This document shows, in pieces, positions 11,145 through 21,810 of a stretch of DNA of 64,000 nucleotides (the stretch's first letter is position 1; each line of letters opens with the position of its first letter). The position numbers and the translations under genes were made by a program. The notes under the pieces were generated by a model. That model made no database searches. It was not told where the DNA came from and saw nothing but the letters and a program-made list of their open reading frames with translations. Origin of the DNA: Begonia masoniana (Eukaryota; Streptophyta; Magnoliopsida; Cucurbitales; Begoniaceae); assembly GCA_022432975.1 (NCBI GenBank), contig CM039508.1:46403646-46467645 (forward strand), in the 5' to 3' direction.

Positions 11145-12512
11145 AAGCCCGGACCTTTAATTGATGGTGGCATGGTGTCTAAACAGCCAGTCCATCCCCA
11201 GAATGACATCGTACCCCTTCATACCGATGACGATAAGGTTGGCGTACAACTTCTGGTCTCCTACTGCCACTATATCACCCCGTACCACCTACTCGGAGTG
11301 CATAAACTCTCTGGACGGTAGCATAATGCTGTAGGGCTGATCTGACGACGTACAAATAACCTTCTGTCTAACTACGAAGTCCCCTGCCACAAACAAATGT
11401 GTGGCCCCCGTGTCCCACAAGGTATAAACAGGCAAATCACATATTATAATTGTACCTGTAATTGCTGTATGCAGATCAGCATCATCAACGTCCTCCATCA
11501 TTGCAAACACTCTCGGCACGGCTTGACCTGCTCTGGTGTCGGGCATTGGGCAATCCCGAACTTGATGGCCTGCCTTACCACATCGAAAACAAGCGCCAGT
11601 GATAAACCTGCACTCGCCTTGGTGGCTCTTCTGGCACCGTGGACATATGGTGAGCTGAGGAGCTCCCATCGGTCTCTTTCCCTTATCTTGGTAAGTGAGA
11701 GTCTCATTGGGCCTCTTAATGCCCCTGTTTTGTTGTTGTTGAGGTTGCAGGTTTTGACCCTTCTGTTGTTGTTGCTGCTGCTGAGGAATACTTCGAATAA
11801 TCCCTCTTGTTGAATCCCTTTGTCTCTGAGACTTTATTTGTAAGGCTTCCAACTGATAAGCCTTGGCCACCACCTTCGTATACGGTGCCTCATCGAAACC
11901 CCCGGTTGCGATCACGCATAATAAGTCCATCTTCAGCCCTTGAATGAACTGGTGTACCTTATTCTCATCGGTGGCCACTAGGTGAGGTGCATAACGGGAC
12001 AATGACTCGAACTTCTGAACATATTCAGCCACCGACCCGTATTGTCGTAGCCGAGAGAATTCAACTAACTTTTCTTTCCTCACACTGTGGTCGAAATACT
12101 TCTCGTAAAAGATTTTCTTAAATCCCTCCCAGCACAGTGCCACGGTAGTGGACTGCACCGTGTCCCACCAAAATCCAGCGCTTTTGGTGAGATGAAAGGT
12201 GGCACATACAACCTTCTTATTCTCTTCCACTTCAGCGCAGTTGAACATACGCTCGATCTGCCGGATCCATTCCTCGGCATGAGTTGGGTCCGTAGATAGC
12301 CCATCAAACGCCGGCGGTTGAAGTCGACGGAATCTGTCTCCACTGTTGTCTCGCAGCGCATTATCACGATTGTTATTTCCATGTTTATTATTTCTGTCAT
12401 TTTCTCTGGCCATCATGCGTTCCACCATTAGGGATTGTACCTCTACTAGCTCAGTTAAACGATCAATGGTTCTGGCGCTGTCACTTGCTTCATCTTGATG
12501 TCTTCTCACCAT
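11145..12512 (-). pseudogene. gypsy element 2 gag and protease
   Basis: I place the start at MVRRHQDEASDSAR (ATG at 12512), the equivalent of MVRGKDPRDD in element 1, not at the longer in-frame start at 12575, which lies in leader sequence. Gag landmarks: RLQPPAFDGLSTDPTHAEEW, AGFWWDTVQS, FYEKYFDHSVR, GSVAEYVQKFES, a glutamine-rich linker, CCHC knuckle CFRCGKAGHQVRDC, then protease LWDTGATHLFV. The frame stops after REFMHSE at about 11289; the next residues (GMKGYDVILGMDWLFRHH) are clear and are followed by a second stop. The extra cysteine pattern CPRCQKSHQGEC before the knuckle is shared with element 3. Confidence 0.88.
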
Positions 12513-12658
12513 TACTAAAATAATCCTATAAACGAAATAACTAAATTTAATAAACAGAAACTTTTTACAGAACATTTGACACTTACAGTTGGTGGAGCAA
12601 TCTCACGTGGCGGGTTGCGCAGTCAGACATTTCACAGAATCGGTTTTAAAACCTTGTC

Positions 12659-12670
12659 GCTCTGATACCA
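12659..12670 (-). promoter_or_regulatory. primer-binding site of gypsy element 2
   Basis: Minus-strand TGGTATCAGAGC four bases inside the LTR end at 12675, matching initiator tRNA-Met. Confidence 0.9.
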
Positions 12671-12674
12671 CAAC

Positions 12675-15281
12675 TGTGACAGCCCCAAACCCGATCGGGG
12701 TTCGAGAGCCATCACTCCGTGACATTTAACAGAAAATAGGCACATATTTTTTTTAAACAGAATAGACCGAGCTTCCAAATCAAACTCTTAAAACTTTACA
12801 GAAAACTTTACACAGTGATATCCTTCTCTGGAATTTAGATAAGAAAGACAAGATGAGCAGAGATAAACAACAGAGAGAGAGACGGGACAAAAGGGATATA
12901 AAACATAAACTGGAAAAGTAATAATCTGGAAGGCATACAGAAAAATGGATGACAGAAGAAAAGCAGGAAGAAATGAAAAACAAAAGTAAATAAACCGGGG
13001 CGAAAGATGTTGGCAGGAAATATAATAAGACAGATGTAAACAGTGGTCGGTGGATACAATTGTGAACAGTGCACCGGTGGATATAAATGTGAACAGTGCA
13101 CCGGTGGATACAATTGTGAACAGTGCACCGGTGGATATAAATGTGAACAGTGCACCGGTGGATACAATTGTGAACAGTGCACCGGTGGATACAATTGTGA
13201 ACAGTGCACCGGTGGATATAAATGTGAACAGTGCACCGGTGGATACGATACAATTGTGAACAGTGCACCGGTGGATACAATTGTGAACAGTGCACCGGTG
13301 GATATAAATGTGAACAGTGCACCGGTGGATACAATTGTGAACAGTGCACCAGTGGATATAAATGTGAACAGTGCACCGGTGGATACAATTGTGAATAGTG
13401 CATCGGTGGATACAATTGTGAACAGTGCACCGGTGGATATAAATGTGAACAGTGCACCGGTGGATACAGGCAAAAATGAACAGTAAACAGTGGTGGATAT
13501 GAACAAACAAAGGCAACGGTGGATGAAATTTTAAAGCAGCGGAGGATGCAATCGGAAGACATAGTTTTAAAGGCAGAATTTGACAACTTTTAAGAGGAAG
13601 ACAAACAAATAGAGAGCATAAAAACATAAACGTTTCAAACCTTCAAAACCGATTAAAAATATGATTTTTCAGACATAACAGTAAACCACGGCAGAAACTT
13701 AAGAAAATCAAGTTGCATGGATGACTCTAAAACCAGAAACCATCCATGCACAGGCCAACAGAAAATATTCCAAACCATTTCAGAATACTTCAAAACATCA
13801 TTCAACTGTTAAATACAGCACAAACAGAAAGCATAAAAGTTGTAAACCTTCGATGCCCGATCCTAAACAAGGATGTAGATCACCCTTTACAATTGACAGA
13901 TTTAAAGGGTACAGACTGCATGGATAGTTTCAAAACCAGAAGTCATCCATACACAAACTAACAGATAATACTCTAAACAATTCCAGAATATTCAGAACAT
14001 GAATTCAACGGTCAAATACAGCAGTTTTAAAAAAAAAACTTAGACGTCAAAGTCTGTACATTGTTTTAAAATCTGAGGATCAGTACAGAACCTAACATGT
14101 ATTTGCAGAATTTCCCAAAACAGAAGTTTTACAAAGTTTTTACGACAAAACCAGAATTTCCAGAAAACTTTACGGATATAGACTATGCTTTAAAAATTTA
14201 AACCTCAGGACAGAATTTGTGTCTGGCTGCAGCAACCACCCCCGAGAGCTCAAACCACCAGCCACCTATTCATCAGACTGAGGCACAAAGTCCTCATTTC
14301 CGGGTTCAGTACCTACATCAGAGAGTTCACCTATGAGTCTAAAACTCAGTAAGAACATAATAAATATGCAGTGATGCAAAATGCTATGCATGCAGTTTTC
14401 AGAAATACAGTGACAGTACAGTACATTATGTTTCAGTGGCAGAGGGGTATAAGTGGGGCTTATAGGGGAACTGACAATCAGTAAAATCAGTGAGTGCACG
14501 ATAGGCACATACAGTAATACAGTATACATATATATAACAGTACAGTAACAGTGGGTCAGTCCCCGTCCCGCACTTAACCGGTTTATTTCAGTCAAATTTT
14601 ATCTTATTTAGTTTCAAACAGTGTACAGAAAATATTTGCATGTCTTTCAGAGAAAACGTGTATGCATGAACGGTGCTTGAACTTAAATAGGCAAACAGCA
14701 GAATAAGACAACAGAAAGTAAATCAAAGCCAGACATTTCAGAACATAACTCTAACTCTTCTACCCAAAACAACCCGACATAACAGAAAACCTAGTACCTC
14801 CGTGATGTAGGGGCTTAAGGGCCGAATCTATGCGTATGAACTTACCTGTCTGCCGCGGTGTCAGAAGTCTTGAACGTCTCGGTTTCAGTAGTTTGTGAAC
14901 CTTCACGGAAGAAAACAGAAAATGCAGGGGAAGCAAAGTGTGGAACTTTGTTTCAATCGCCTGCCAGAGAGAAAACAGAGAAAGAAGAGAAGAAGCAGAA
15001 AAGTGAACTGAAGGTTTCACGTAGGAGGAAGAACCTAGCTTCTTCACCAAGTCGCTAGATGTCACTCAACCATTGGCTATCTCCCACCAACCTTAATTTC
15101 TCCCCAATTTACCCTTCCATGCATTTTAAACTTAGTGTTTAGTTTAGTTACACATTAGTCTGGTTCTCCCCTCACTAAATGCTCAAACATTTTATAATGA
15201 AGTTGTTATCGTATTTATGACAATTTAAATCGATACAATAATTCAACAGATTATTACATGGCCAAAATGCCGGGTGTTACA
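12675..15281 (-). repeat. 5' LTR of gypsy element 2 (2.6 kb)
   Basis: The minus strand starts TGTAACACCCGGC at 15281 and ends GGGGCTGTCACA at 12675. It contains the minisatellite listed separately and an internal diverged duplication of about 200 bp period (13705-13830 against 13905-14030, both with CATGGAT...AAAACCAGAA...CATCCAT and TTCAAC..TCAAATACAGCA). The open frames seen here are products of the repeat, not genes. No host gene is present. Confidence 0.88.
13050..13464. repeat. 27-bp minisatellite with two alternating unit types inside the LTR
   Basis: Fifteen tandem units of GTG..GAACAGTGCACCG in two forms: A has GATACAATTGTG, B has GATATAAATGTG. The order read directly is ABABAAB A* ABABAAB, where A* carries a 6-bp internal duplication (GATACGATAC). 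The block of seven therefore occurs twice around A*, a higher-order repeat of about 220 bp. Each unit contains the 8-bp palindrome CACCGGTG, and A units also contain ACAATTGT. It is open in several frames on both strands only because 27 is divisible by three. Confidence 0.95.
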
Positions 15282-15283
15282 TA

Positions 15284-15701
15284 TTTTTTTTAACAATGCA
15301 AACCATAACGTATCAAATATGTGCCAAATATGACCACGCCGGACGGACGCTAATTTTAGCGTCCGTCCGGGGACTGTTCACGTGAACAGTGCCCGGACAG
15401 ACGCTAAAAACAGTGTCCGTCCGGTTACTGTTCACGTGAACAGTAACCGTTTAGGTTTTTTTTTTTGCTGTTTTATAAATTAATTTTAAAAATTACTAAA
15501 CGATATTGGATTTATTTAAAATTTTTATTACATATTCACCACGTTATGAGAAAGATAATTCGAAAATTTTTGTAATTTTACAATACTTACATGATTTATT
15601 ATAATTTGTTTACGTAAGTTTTATAAAACTTTTTAGCGTCCGTCCAGCATGGTCATATTTGACACATATTTGATATGTATGGTTTGCATTGCTAAAAAAA
15701 A
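15284..15701. mobile_element. MITE with about 75-bp terminal inverted repeats and internal CACGTG palindromes
   Basis: The left end (TTTTTTTTAACAATGCAAAC, then TATCAAATATGTGCCAAATA) is the inverted complement of the right end (15630-15701) with few mismatches. Both ends are flanked by TA (15282-15283 and 15702-15703), so a TA target site is possible, but the left flank is the LTR of element 2, so it cannot be confirmed. The TIRs contain GGACGGACGCTA. The interior holds two dyads centred on GTTCACGTGAAC; the second, 15422-15449, is a perfect 28-bp palindrome. No coding capacity. Confidence 0.8.
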
Positions 15702-15819
15702 TACTTCATGGTTAGATTCGTAATTTCCCTAATAAAAATGAAAGTCGTCCACTTTATCTATTACCGTAATATATCATCTAATAGTGCAAATGTGATGGCT
15801 TGACTTTGCAATCTCCTCC

Positions 15820-16954
15820 ATTGTAGCGGTCTCTGTCTGCTTTCAAGCTGAAGATTCTTCTCTGAGAAGCTTTCTGGATCAAGCAAGTAACTTTTCCGAG
15901 GTAAAAGCTGTGTAATCTGTTTCAGGAAGATGGGTTTGGCTATTTACATAATTCGTTTCAATGTTTTGTATTAATCCATCATTCTTTCTTTGGGACACTG
16001 CTTTCTGTTGTATTTTCATCGGCGTTTTCTGATTAACTGCACATGAATCCAGATCGACCTTCAGAAGAAACATTCCTAGTTATATTAACTGCCCCTAATT
16101 TCAATTATGTAATTGAAAATCATATTCTAGGTCTGCATTTGCCCTTCTTGTACTAAAAATATTTAGGGTTCTTGTTTTTCTTTGGAATCCTTGTTATCTT
16201 TGCTGCTTTAGACTTATTTTTTGCTTTTCTGATTTGAAGATAGAATTTGGCCTCCAAATGTTTTGTTGTTCTTCTCTGTAACTTCTTATATTTTAGGATT
16301 AAATTGTTGTTGTTTTTATTTGAATTTGGTGATGTTTTAGAGTTAAAATTGGAATCTTTGGACGATAATGTCTAAGGAACATCCTCCAAAATGAGATGGC
16401 TCTGCCTCTCCCATTTCACCCCTCCGTATTCTTATTCCCCAAGATGGTTCCTCCTGGATTTGAACCTCTGGTCACTTGAGAGCTTTAGGGTTGAAATTCC
16501 GGTTGCCCATCATAGAGAAGAAGAGTACCAAATTGACAAATCGCCAGTTGGAATCTCATTTTAAAAGCACTATTCAAATTAAGAATAGTGACCAAAATTC
16601 TTTTGGGTCATGCCAATGATTCAAATTACGAGTCTTAGTTAGAGTTTTGTATTACTCTAAAATGTGTAAGCTAGATTCGTACAAATCATAGTTGTATTTC
16701 GATTGTATAATTGAATTTTCTGCTCTATTCGTGGTTTCTTTTTCCCGGCAGGTTTTTTTTTTTTATGTAAAAATGTGTGTCAATTTCATATTTTTCTTTT
16801 TTTTGCATTGTTCGAAGTTCTAAGAGTTACTATGATAAATGGATAGATCGTGAATAGGTCAAATTTCTATGCACATTCTCAGAGAATGACTATATTTCTT
16901 ATTGTAATGTTAGGAAAGTTTGTTAATTTTCCCACTTGTCGCAGCTTCTAGTCC
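15820..16954 (+). other. probable 5' leader exon and leader intron of the small coiled-coil gene
   Basis: A pyrimidine-rich leader ends CTTTTCCGAG/GTAAAAGCTG near 15900 (a good donor), and the intron would end TTGTCGCAG/CTTCTAGTCC near 16945, just before the ATG at 16955. The same donor and acceptor are kept in copy B (near 44319 and 45359). The exon calls are inferred from splice consensus and conservation; no transcript was examined. Nothing else is seen in this stretch. Confidence 0.45.
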
Positions 16955-17284
16955 ATGAAGTCGTTCGATGATGAAGTCAAATTGTGCCTACAAAAACACA
17001 TTCAATCTCTGAGAATCCTTAACGAGAAGCTGAGTGAGCTCGACGCACGACTCAAGGACTTGGGTAGAAAAGGGTTGGACGAAGAATTCCTACTTGAGGA
17101 AATACAAAATGTTCGGAATGGAGTCAAGAGGATATACTGCAATGCCAAATATAGCATAATAAAAGAAGTTGAAAAGCTAAACAGAGAAGGAAGGGCTTCC
17201 GATAGAAGATATGGTGAGTCATCGGGGGATTATAATGCTCGCCATCACTACGATGAAGTCGATACCGATGATGCGTACATGTAG
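16955..17284 (+). CDS. small charged coiled-coil protein, 109 aa, unknown function (copy A)
   Basis: The frame starts MKSFDDEVKLCLQKHIQSL and is dominated by heptad-like Leu/Ile and charged residues (about residues 10-80: ILNEKLSELDARLKDL, FLLEEIQNVRNGVKRIY), then an acidic, histidine- and tyrosine-containing tail ending DTDDAYM. No signal peptide or membrane segment is visible. I do not recognise the family. Support for coding comes from copy B (112 aa), where differences are mostly substitutions plus a 3-codon in-frame insertion near the end, with no frameshift. It lies about 770 bp upstream of the CC-NLR fragment on the same strand in the ancestral layout, so it might be the first exon of a larger ancestral gene; I cannot tell. 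Confidence 0.6.
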   Translation: MKSFDDEVKLCLQKHIQSLRILNEKLSELDARLKDLGRKGLDEEFLLEEIQNVRNGVKRIYCNAKYSIIKEVEKLNREGRASDRRYGESSGDYNARHHYDEVDTDDAYM

Positions 17285-18058
17285 TGACGAGTATTCAATT
17301 GTTGCTTTGTAGACATTGAATATGTTTTTACTGAGCGGATTATTGCTCAATGCTGGAATATTTATCGTGTTAAATTACCACTAATCGGGATTATATAGTA
17401 TAATCTCCATAAAGCACTATTCAGTACCATTATGGTTTTAATCTATCGGAAATTCGAGATCCCAAAGGAGTAATCATAAATAAAAAAGATGAGACTTGTA
17501 ACAATCGTTACCTTTGTATCACTGGTTTATATTAATTTTGATATATACTTCGAGATAACTCTGATCAAAATAAAAATGATTATCGCGGTTTTTTTTTTTT
17601 AAATTGATAGTTGATTGTCTGAATTGAATTTTTATGCATAAAAATAGAATTAAAAATATTTGTATGCACAATTTTTTTTTTATGAAATTAAATTATCGAA
17701 AAATAAAATAAACTCCATCTGAATTGAGACTTAGAATTTTTTATCATGCGTATTTAACGGCACCTAATCCGAGCGCACCCACCTTTTTTGACTTGGTCAA
17801 CTATGTCAGGTGGTTTTTTCTAAACATTTGGAATTTACTAGATAATCATTGGCATTTGCAGGTGCTTTTATCTCATCAAATCCATCCATTGATTCTGGTT
17901 CCAAGAGTGGGAGGATCATCGGTTCAAGAAGATAACTTTCTGGGTCGGCCGAATAGGTTTATCAGGTAAGACTTTTGTTAGATCTGTTTTTTTTTTCTTT
18001 TTTTTTTTGTATCAATGGCGGATTCTCCAACATCCATGCTCTTCTGATTTCCAGGTTG
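17285..18058. other. AT-rich spacer between the small gene and the CC-NLR fragment
   Basis: I see no coding sequence. The start (17285-17352) and later part (17370-17470 and 17800-18058) are matched in copy B at 45710-45772 and from 51604 on. The end holds a pyrimidine-rich tract and TTTCCAG just before the NLR ATG, which could be a splice acceptor. Confidence 0.6.
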
Positions 18059-18613
18059 ATGGAATTCTTATTTACAGGTTGCAGTAAAATAATGGACGCA
18101 GTTTTAAGTGCTATGGTGAATCCAATAACCAGATGCTTTGAAATCAAAGAAAATATGAACAAACTCAGTCGAAAAGAAAGAGAGCTGAACAGCCGGAGGG
18201 AAGACGTGAAGGGCTATTCAGAGCGTCAACCACGGAAGTTGAAGAGAGAAACTGAACTTTGGTTGAGTAACGTGGAGAAGATGGAGGTGGAGGTTCAAAA
18301 TCTGGACAGAGAAGTTGCAGAGAATCGCAATATAATAAAGCGTATATGTTTGGGGAAGAGAGTGGCGGACAAACTGGAAGAAGTTGACGATCTGATGGAG
18401 AAGGGTAAGTTTCCCGATGGAGTGTGTGTAGACGACGATAGCCGAGAGACTGGTCCGGCGAGGGAAGAAGTGAGGGAGACGACGGAAACGGGCTCGAATG
18501 GGTTGAAAAACGATGGTGGTAAGATTCTAATTAGTGGGATCGGAGGAGTTGGAAGAACAGATATACAAATCCAAGGAGAAACCAGTTTAAGCTATGGAGA
18601 TATCAGAATGTAA
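18059..18613 (+). pseudogene. truncated CC-NLR (coiled-coil domain plus broken P-loop), copy A
   Basis: 185 codons from MEFLFTGCSKIMDAVLSAMV. Residues about 10-125 are a CNL coiled-coil domain: EIKENMNKLSRKERELNSRR, TELWLSNVEKMEVEVQNLD, NIIKRICLGKRVADKLEEVD and a short FPDGVCVDD, as in RPS2-like and At4g27190-like resistance proteins (family knowledge). Near residue 160 comes KILISGIGGVGRTD, which aligns with the Walker A P-loop GMGGVGKTT but has Arg in place of the catalytic Lys. After it the sequence leaves the NB-ARC pattern and stops after SYGDIRM. Full CNLs run 850-1000 residues, so NB-ARC and LRR are missing. A CC-only product could still act as a signalling fragment, but expression is unknown. 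Confidence 0.75.
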
Positions 18614-19003
18614 TTCTAGATTCAGAAGACTGCTGTCGAAAGATTCGTTCTTGGAGTGGTTGGTTCGATCATGAGTGTTTTTGTTGGTGATTATGATTAT
18701 GAACAGTTATGGGCCTGCCCGGGCAGGACCTCTAAATCCAGGCGCAGGTTGGGTCAGGCCTATAATAAAAAGGTGATCCCAGATCAGACCATAATTTTTA
18801 TGCGAAATACATGTATAATTAGAGTGTGTTACTTTAGTACATGCCACTTCTGATATTGTTACTTTAGTTGATTTTATGCTATTTTAGTTGAATTCTTACT
18901 ACTTTATATATAGTTACTTTAGATTACTACTTTAAGTGTAGTTACTTTAGTTGTTTTTTGTCTATTTAATGATTTTGAGGTAGGTTGGGTAACGACCCTT
19001 TTT
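18614..19003. other. 3' flank of the CC-NLR fragment
   Basis: No LRR or other coding sequence is seen. Matched in copy B at 52985-53400. It contains a short run of TTACTTTAG-type repeats (18830-18960). Confidence 0.6.
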
Positions 19004-19144
19004 TGTAACGGCCCTAAGGCGCTCTCATAGTACGTCATCTCTTGATTTTAACCTTGACCACGTGGCACTCTCTCAAAGCACGTCACTCCACGTGGCCAAG
19101 TGACACCGTTCCTCATGATTTTCTCTTCCTGGAGAGAGAGATTT

Positions 19145-21648
19145 TGTAACGACCCCATTAGGGCCGAGACTGATTCATAACTTTCTTAGATCATTTACAT
19201 TAAGTTTACTTTCTATATATTTTTTTTTACAGTACTCAAAGACAATGTCATATCTGACAAAACTGAACCCTTCAAAACAAAAACTCGGCTCCTTCATAAG
19301 ACTGTCTACACAGTCAGTCACAGAGTCGAACGACTTGACTCAGACATCGGTTCCATAACGTGTTCGGGCAGAAGGAGAGTGCCCTCCGACCACTCGTCTT
19401 CATCGTTCGCGGGCTGCATGGATTTGCAGACATCTACCGATAGGAACACACTCCCAAACGTCACGTGCACTCCACGTGACACAATAGACGTTGCCCAGTA
19501 GTAGACATCTACCGATGGACACGAGCGTTTCACGTGACTCATGGACATCACCCGGTAGAGGACCTCTACTGATTACTAAACGACGAAGCATATTCGCCCA
19601 CATCATCCGATCACAAGGCGACAAATTATCTTCACTCACATCATCCGATCACAAAACGACAAGACTTAGTATTCACTTCTTCCGATAGCGAAAACATCTA
19701 CATCTACCGGTTGACATGTGAATCACACGTGACATATTAAGTATCATCCGATAGAAGACTTCTATCGGTGAATAAGAAGTTCCTAGCATCTGCCGATAGT
19801 AATAATCAGCATCTACCGATTAACATGTGTATCACACGTGACATATAATCATCATCCGATAGAAGATCTCTACCGATGAGTAAGGAATTTCTAGTATCTG
19901 CCGATTGTAATAATCAGCATCTACCGATTGACATGTGCATCACACGTGACATGTAATCACCATCCGATAGAAGACCTCTACCGGTGAGTAAGGAATTTCT
20001 AGCATCTGCCGATTGTAATAATCAACATCTACCGATTTAAACATCTACGATACAAGGTATCCTGACTTTTACAGACTTCGACTTGACTAAAATAAACTTG
20101 TACAGGTATAAATCATAGACACATCCAAAATATGTGTAGCTGAAGACTTAAATAAAACAGGTCATTCTTTATTTTAATCATCATCTTCAACTTAGGAATT
20201 TAGTTCGACAATCCCAAAATCCATCATAATCAGAAAATCTCATCCTACTTAAGGCATCAGTAATCATTATTCTTACTAACAACTTAGGAGTAGAAACCAC
20301 GGGTCATACTCGCCTTTCCAGCCACAATTTGTCACCCTGAGCACCATCCAGCAACTAGTCCTAGATATCTTCTTTGGGTTTGAAATCCTCACTTGATAAT
20401 TCGTCACCTACATCATAAGGTTTAAACTATAAGCCTAATGCTTAGTAAGGAGTGCAATACTAACATGTATGCATGAATGCACAGTTGTAAAGAACATATT
20501 TACATAACCATTTCTCGTCACATCCGTGTTCATATTCATGATCGTGTTCTTGTTCATCGTTTACATCATGTGGATTAAGGGAGGATTTGTGCCGAAAAGG
20601 GGGTTGACAGTGAAAGTGTACATAGTCCCTTGCGGCCCGTATTCATGGTCCTCCTTTTGGACAGTGACATACGGCAAACCGCTTCCAACCCTCTCTCAAT
20701 CCTTGTTATATAAGTTTCATGTTCATATCTTGATCGTGAAGGAAAACATGCACTTAAAACATTTTCATATGATTGAAAAGGAAAACAATCGTGAAGCATG
20801 AGTATGAGTACTCTCATTTCATTAGATTAAAAGAACAGCTCAATCATTTAACAATAAATCATGTTGCTAACTCACATATCATAACCATACGGACAATAGC
20901 ATAAACAGCTTTCGGACATCATAATCAACTTAACTTAGTACCCTTGTGATGTAGGGCCCTAAAGGCCGGGAATCTTACTCACTCACTTACCTGGTTTCCT
21001 TAGCAAACTTGAACATTTCTCTTCAGACTTCTTCACCTAAAAACAATTCACATTACAGTGTTAAACAAATTCCTAAAAGTTCTAACCAAAAGTCATCCTA
21101 GAATCTAACGCATATATTTCTAAATCTTCTTAGTCGAGCACCTAGTATGCGCAGATTAACTTACAGAACCTAAAAATAACTGGATTCAACATAGTAACTA
21201 ACCACAGATTACAAATGCCACTACTATTACTCGGCCAATGATGAATCCAATACTACGAGTCTTAGCTGAAAACAGAGCTCTAAGTAACTAACCACAACTA
21301 CATTGTCTAAGCCTTACCTAGAGCGTGGATTGTCGGGGTGGAGACTGAAGAATCGATCGTTGATGGAGGAGTAGCTGGCCGAGAGAGAGAGGGAGAGGAA
21401 GAGCTCTGGAGAAAAGGAAATCGCCGAGAGAGGAATGTCGGCTACAGTGAGGTTTAATGAGATTTAAGGATTTCCATTTCCTATTTATACTAATTAAAAT
21501 CCATCTTAATTACAATTTTGCCACCCAACCTAGTTCACACCACATGGAATTTAATAAATCAGGCATTAATTTAAAATAAAAAGGTTGATAAAAGGTGACA
21601 GTTAAATCAATTAAGAAAATCATTTGGCCGAAATTGTCGGGTGTTACA
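19145..21648 (-). repeat. solo gypsy LTR (2.5 kb)
   Basis: The minus strand starts TGTAACACCCGACAATTTCGG at 21648 and ends GGGGTCGTTACA at 19145. Flanks are GATTT (19140-19144) and GTTTT (21649-21653), a target duplication with one mismatch. It shares the GTGATGTAGGG..TAA.GGCC tract with the LTR of element 2 (20945 against 7560), so it is a related chromovirus-type family. No internal region or second LTR is present, so it is a recombined solo LTR. Positions 19420-20060 contain repeated CATCTACCGAT-type motifs in units of roughly 120 bp. No host gene is inside. Confidence 0.82.
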
Positions 21649-21810
21649 GTTTTTGTCTTCCCCAGAGTAGCTCAAGTGGTACCAGCACTTGTAGCCTATG
21701 GATTATAGTTTGGAGGTCTTGGGTTCGAGTACTGTGAAGGCAAAAACTCCCTTTTCCAAGGGGGAGAAGGTCGTAAGGAACGGAGCCACCTGACCACGTG
21801 GGGGACATGC

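Larger units (their letters stand above)
15733..18990. repeat. local duplication, copy A
   Basis: This block is repeated at 44152-45772 plus 51604-53400 (copy B), with high similarity through the leader intron, the small coiled-coil gene, the spacer and the CC-NLR fragment. Similarity ends near 18990 where the TIR/tRNA-like element begins. It holds 15733-16954 (leader and intron of the small gene), the gene, about 770 bp of AT-rich spacer, and the CC-NLR fragment. Confidence 0.85.

Noticed and set aside
12780..13627. Several overlapping ORFs of 150-280 aa rich in repeated HCSQLYPPV-type peptides
   Set aside because: They span the 27-bp minisatellite in the LTR of element 2 and are open in several frames on both strands.
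21660..21760. A tRNA gene
   Set aside because: A- and B-box matches exist, but I cannot fold an acceptor stem or a convincing anticodon arm around them; the segment is part of a TIR-bounded element.
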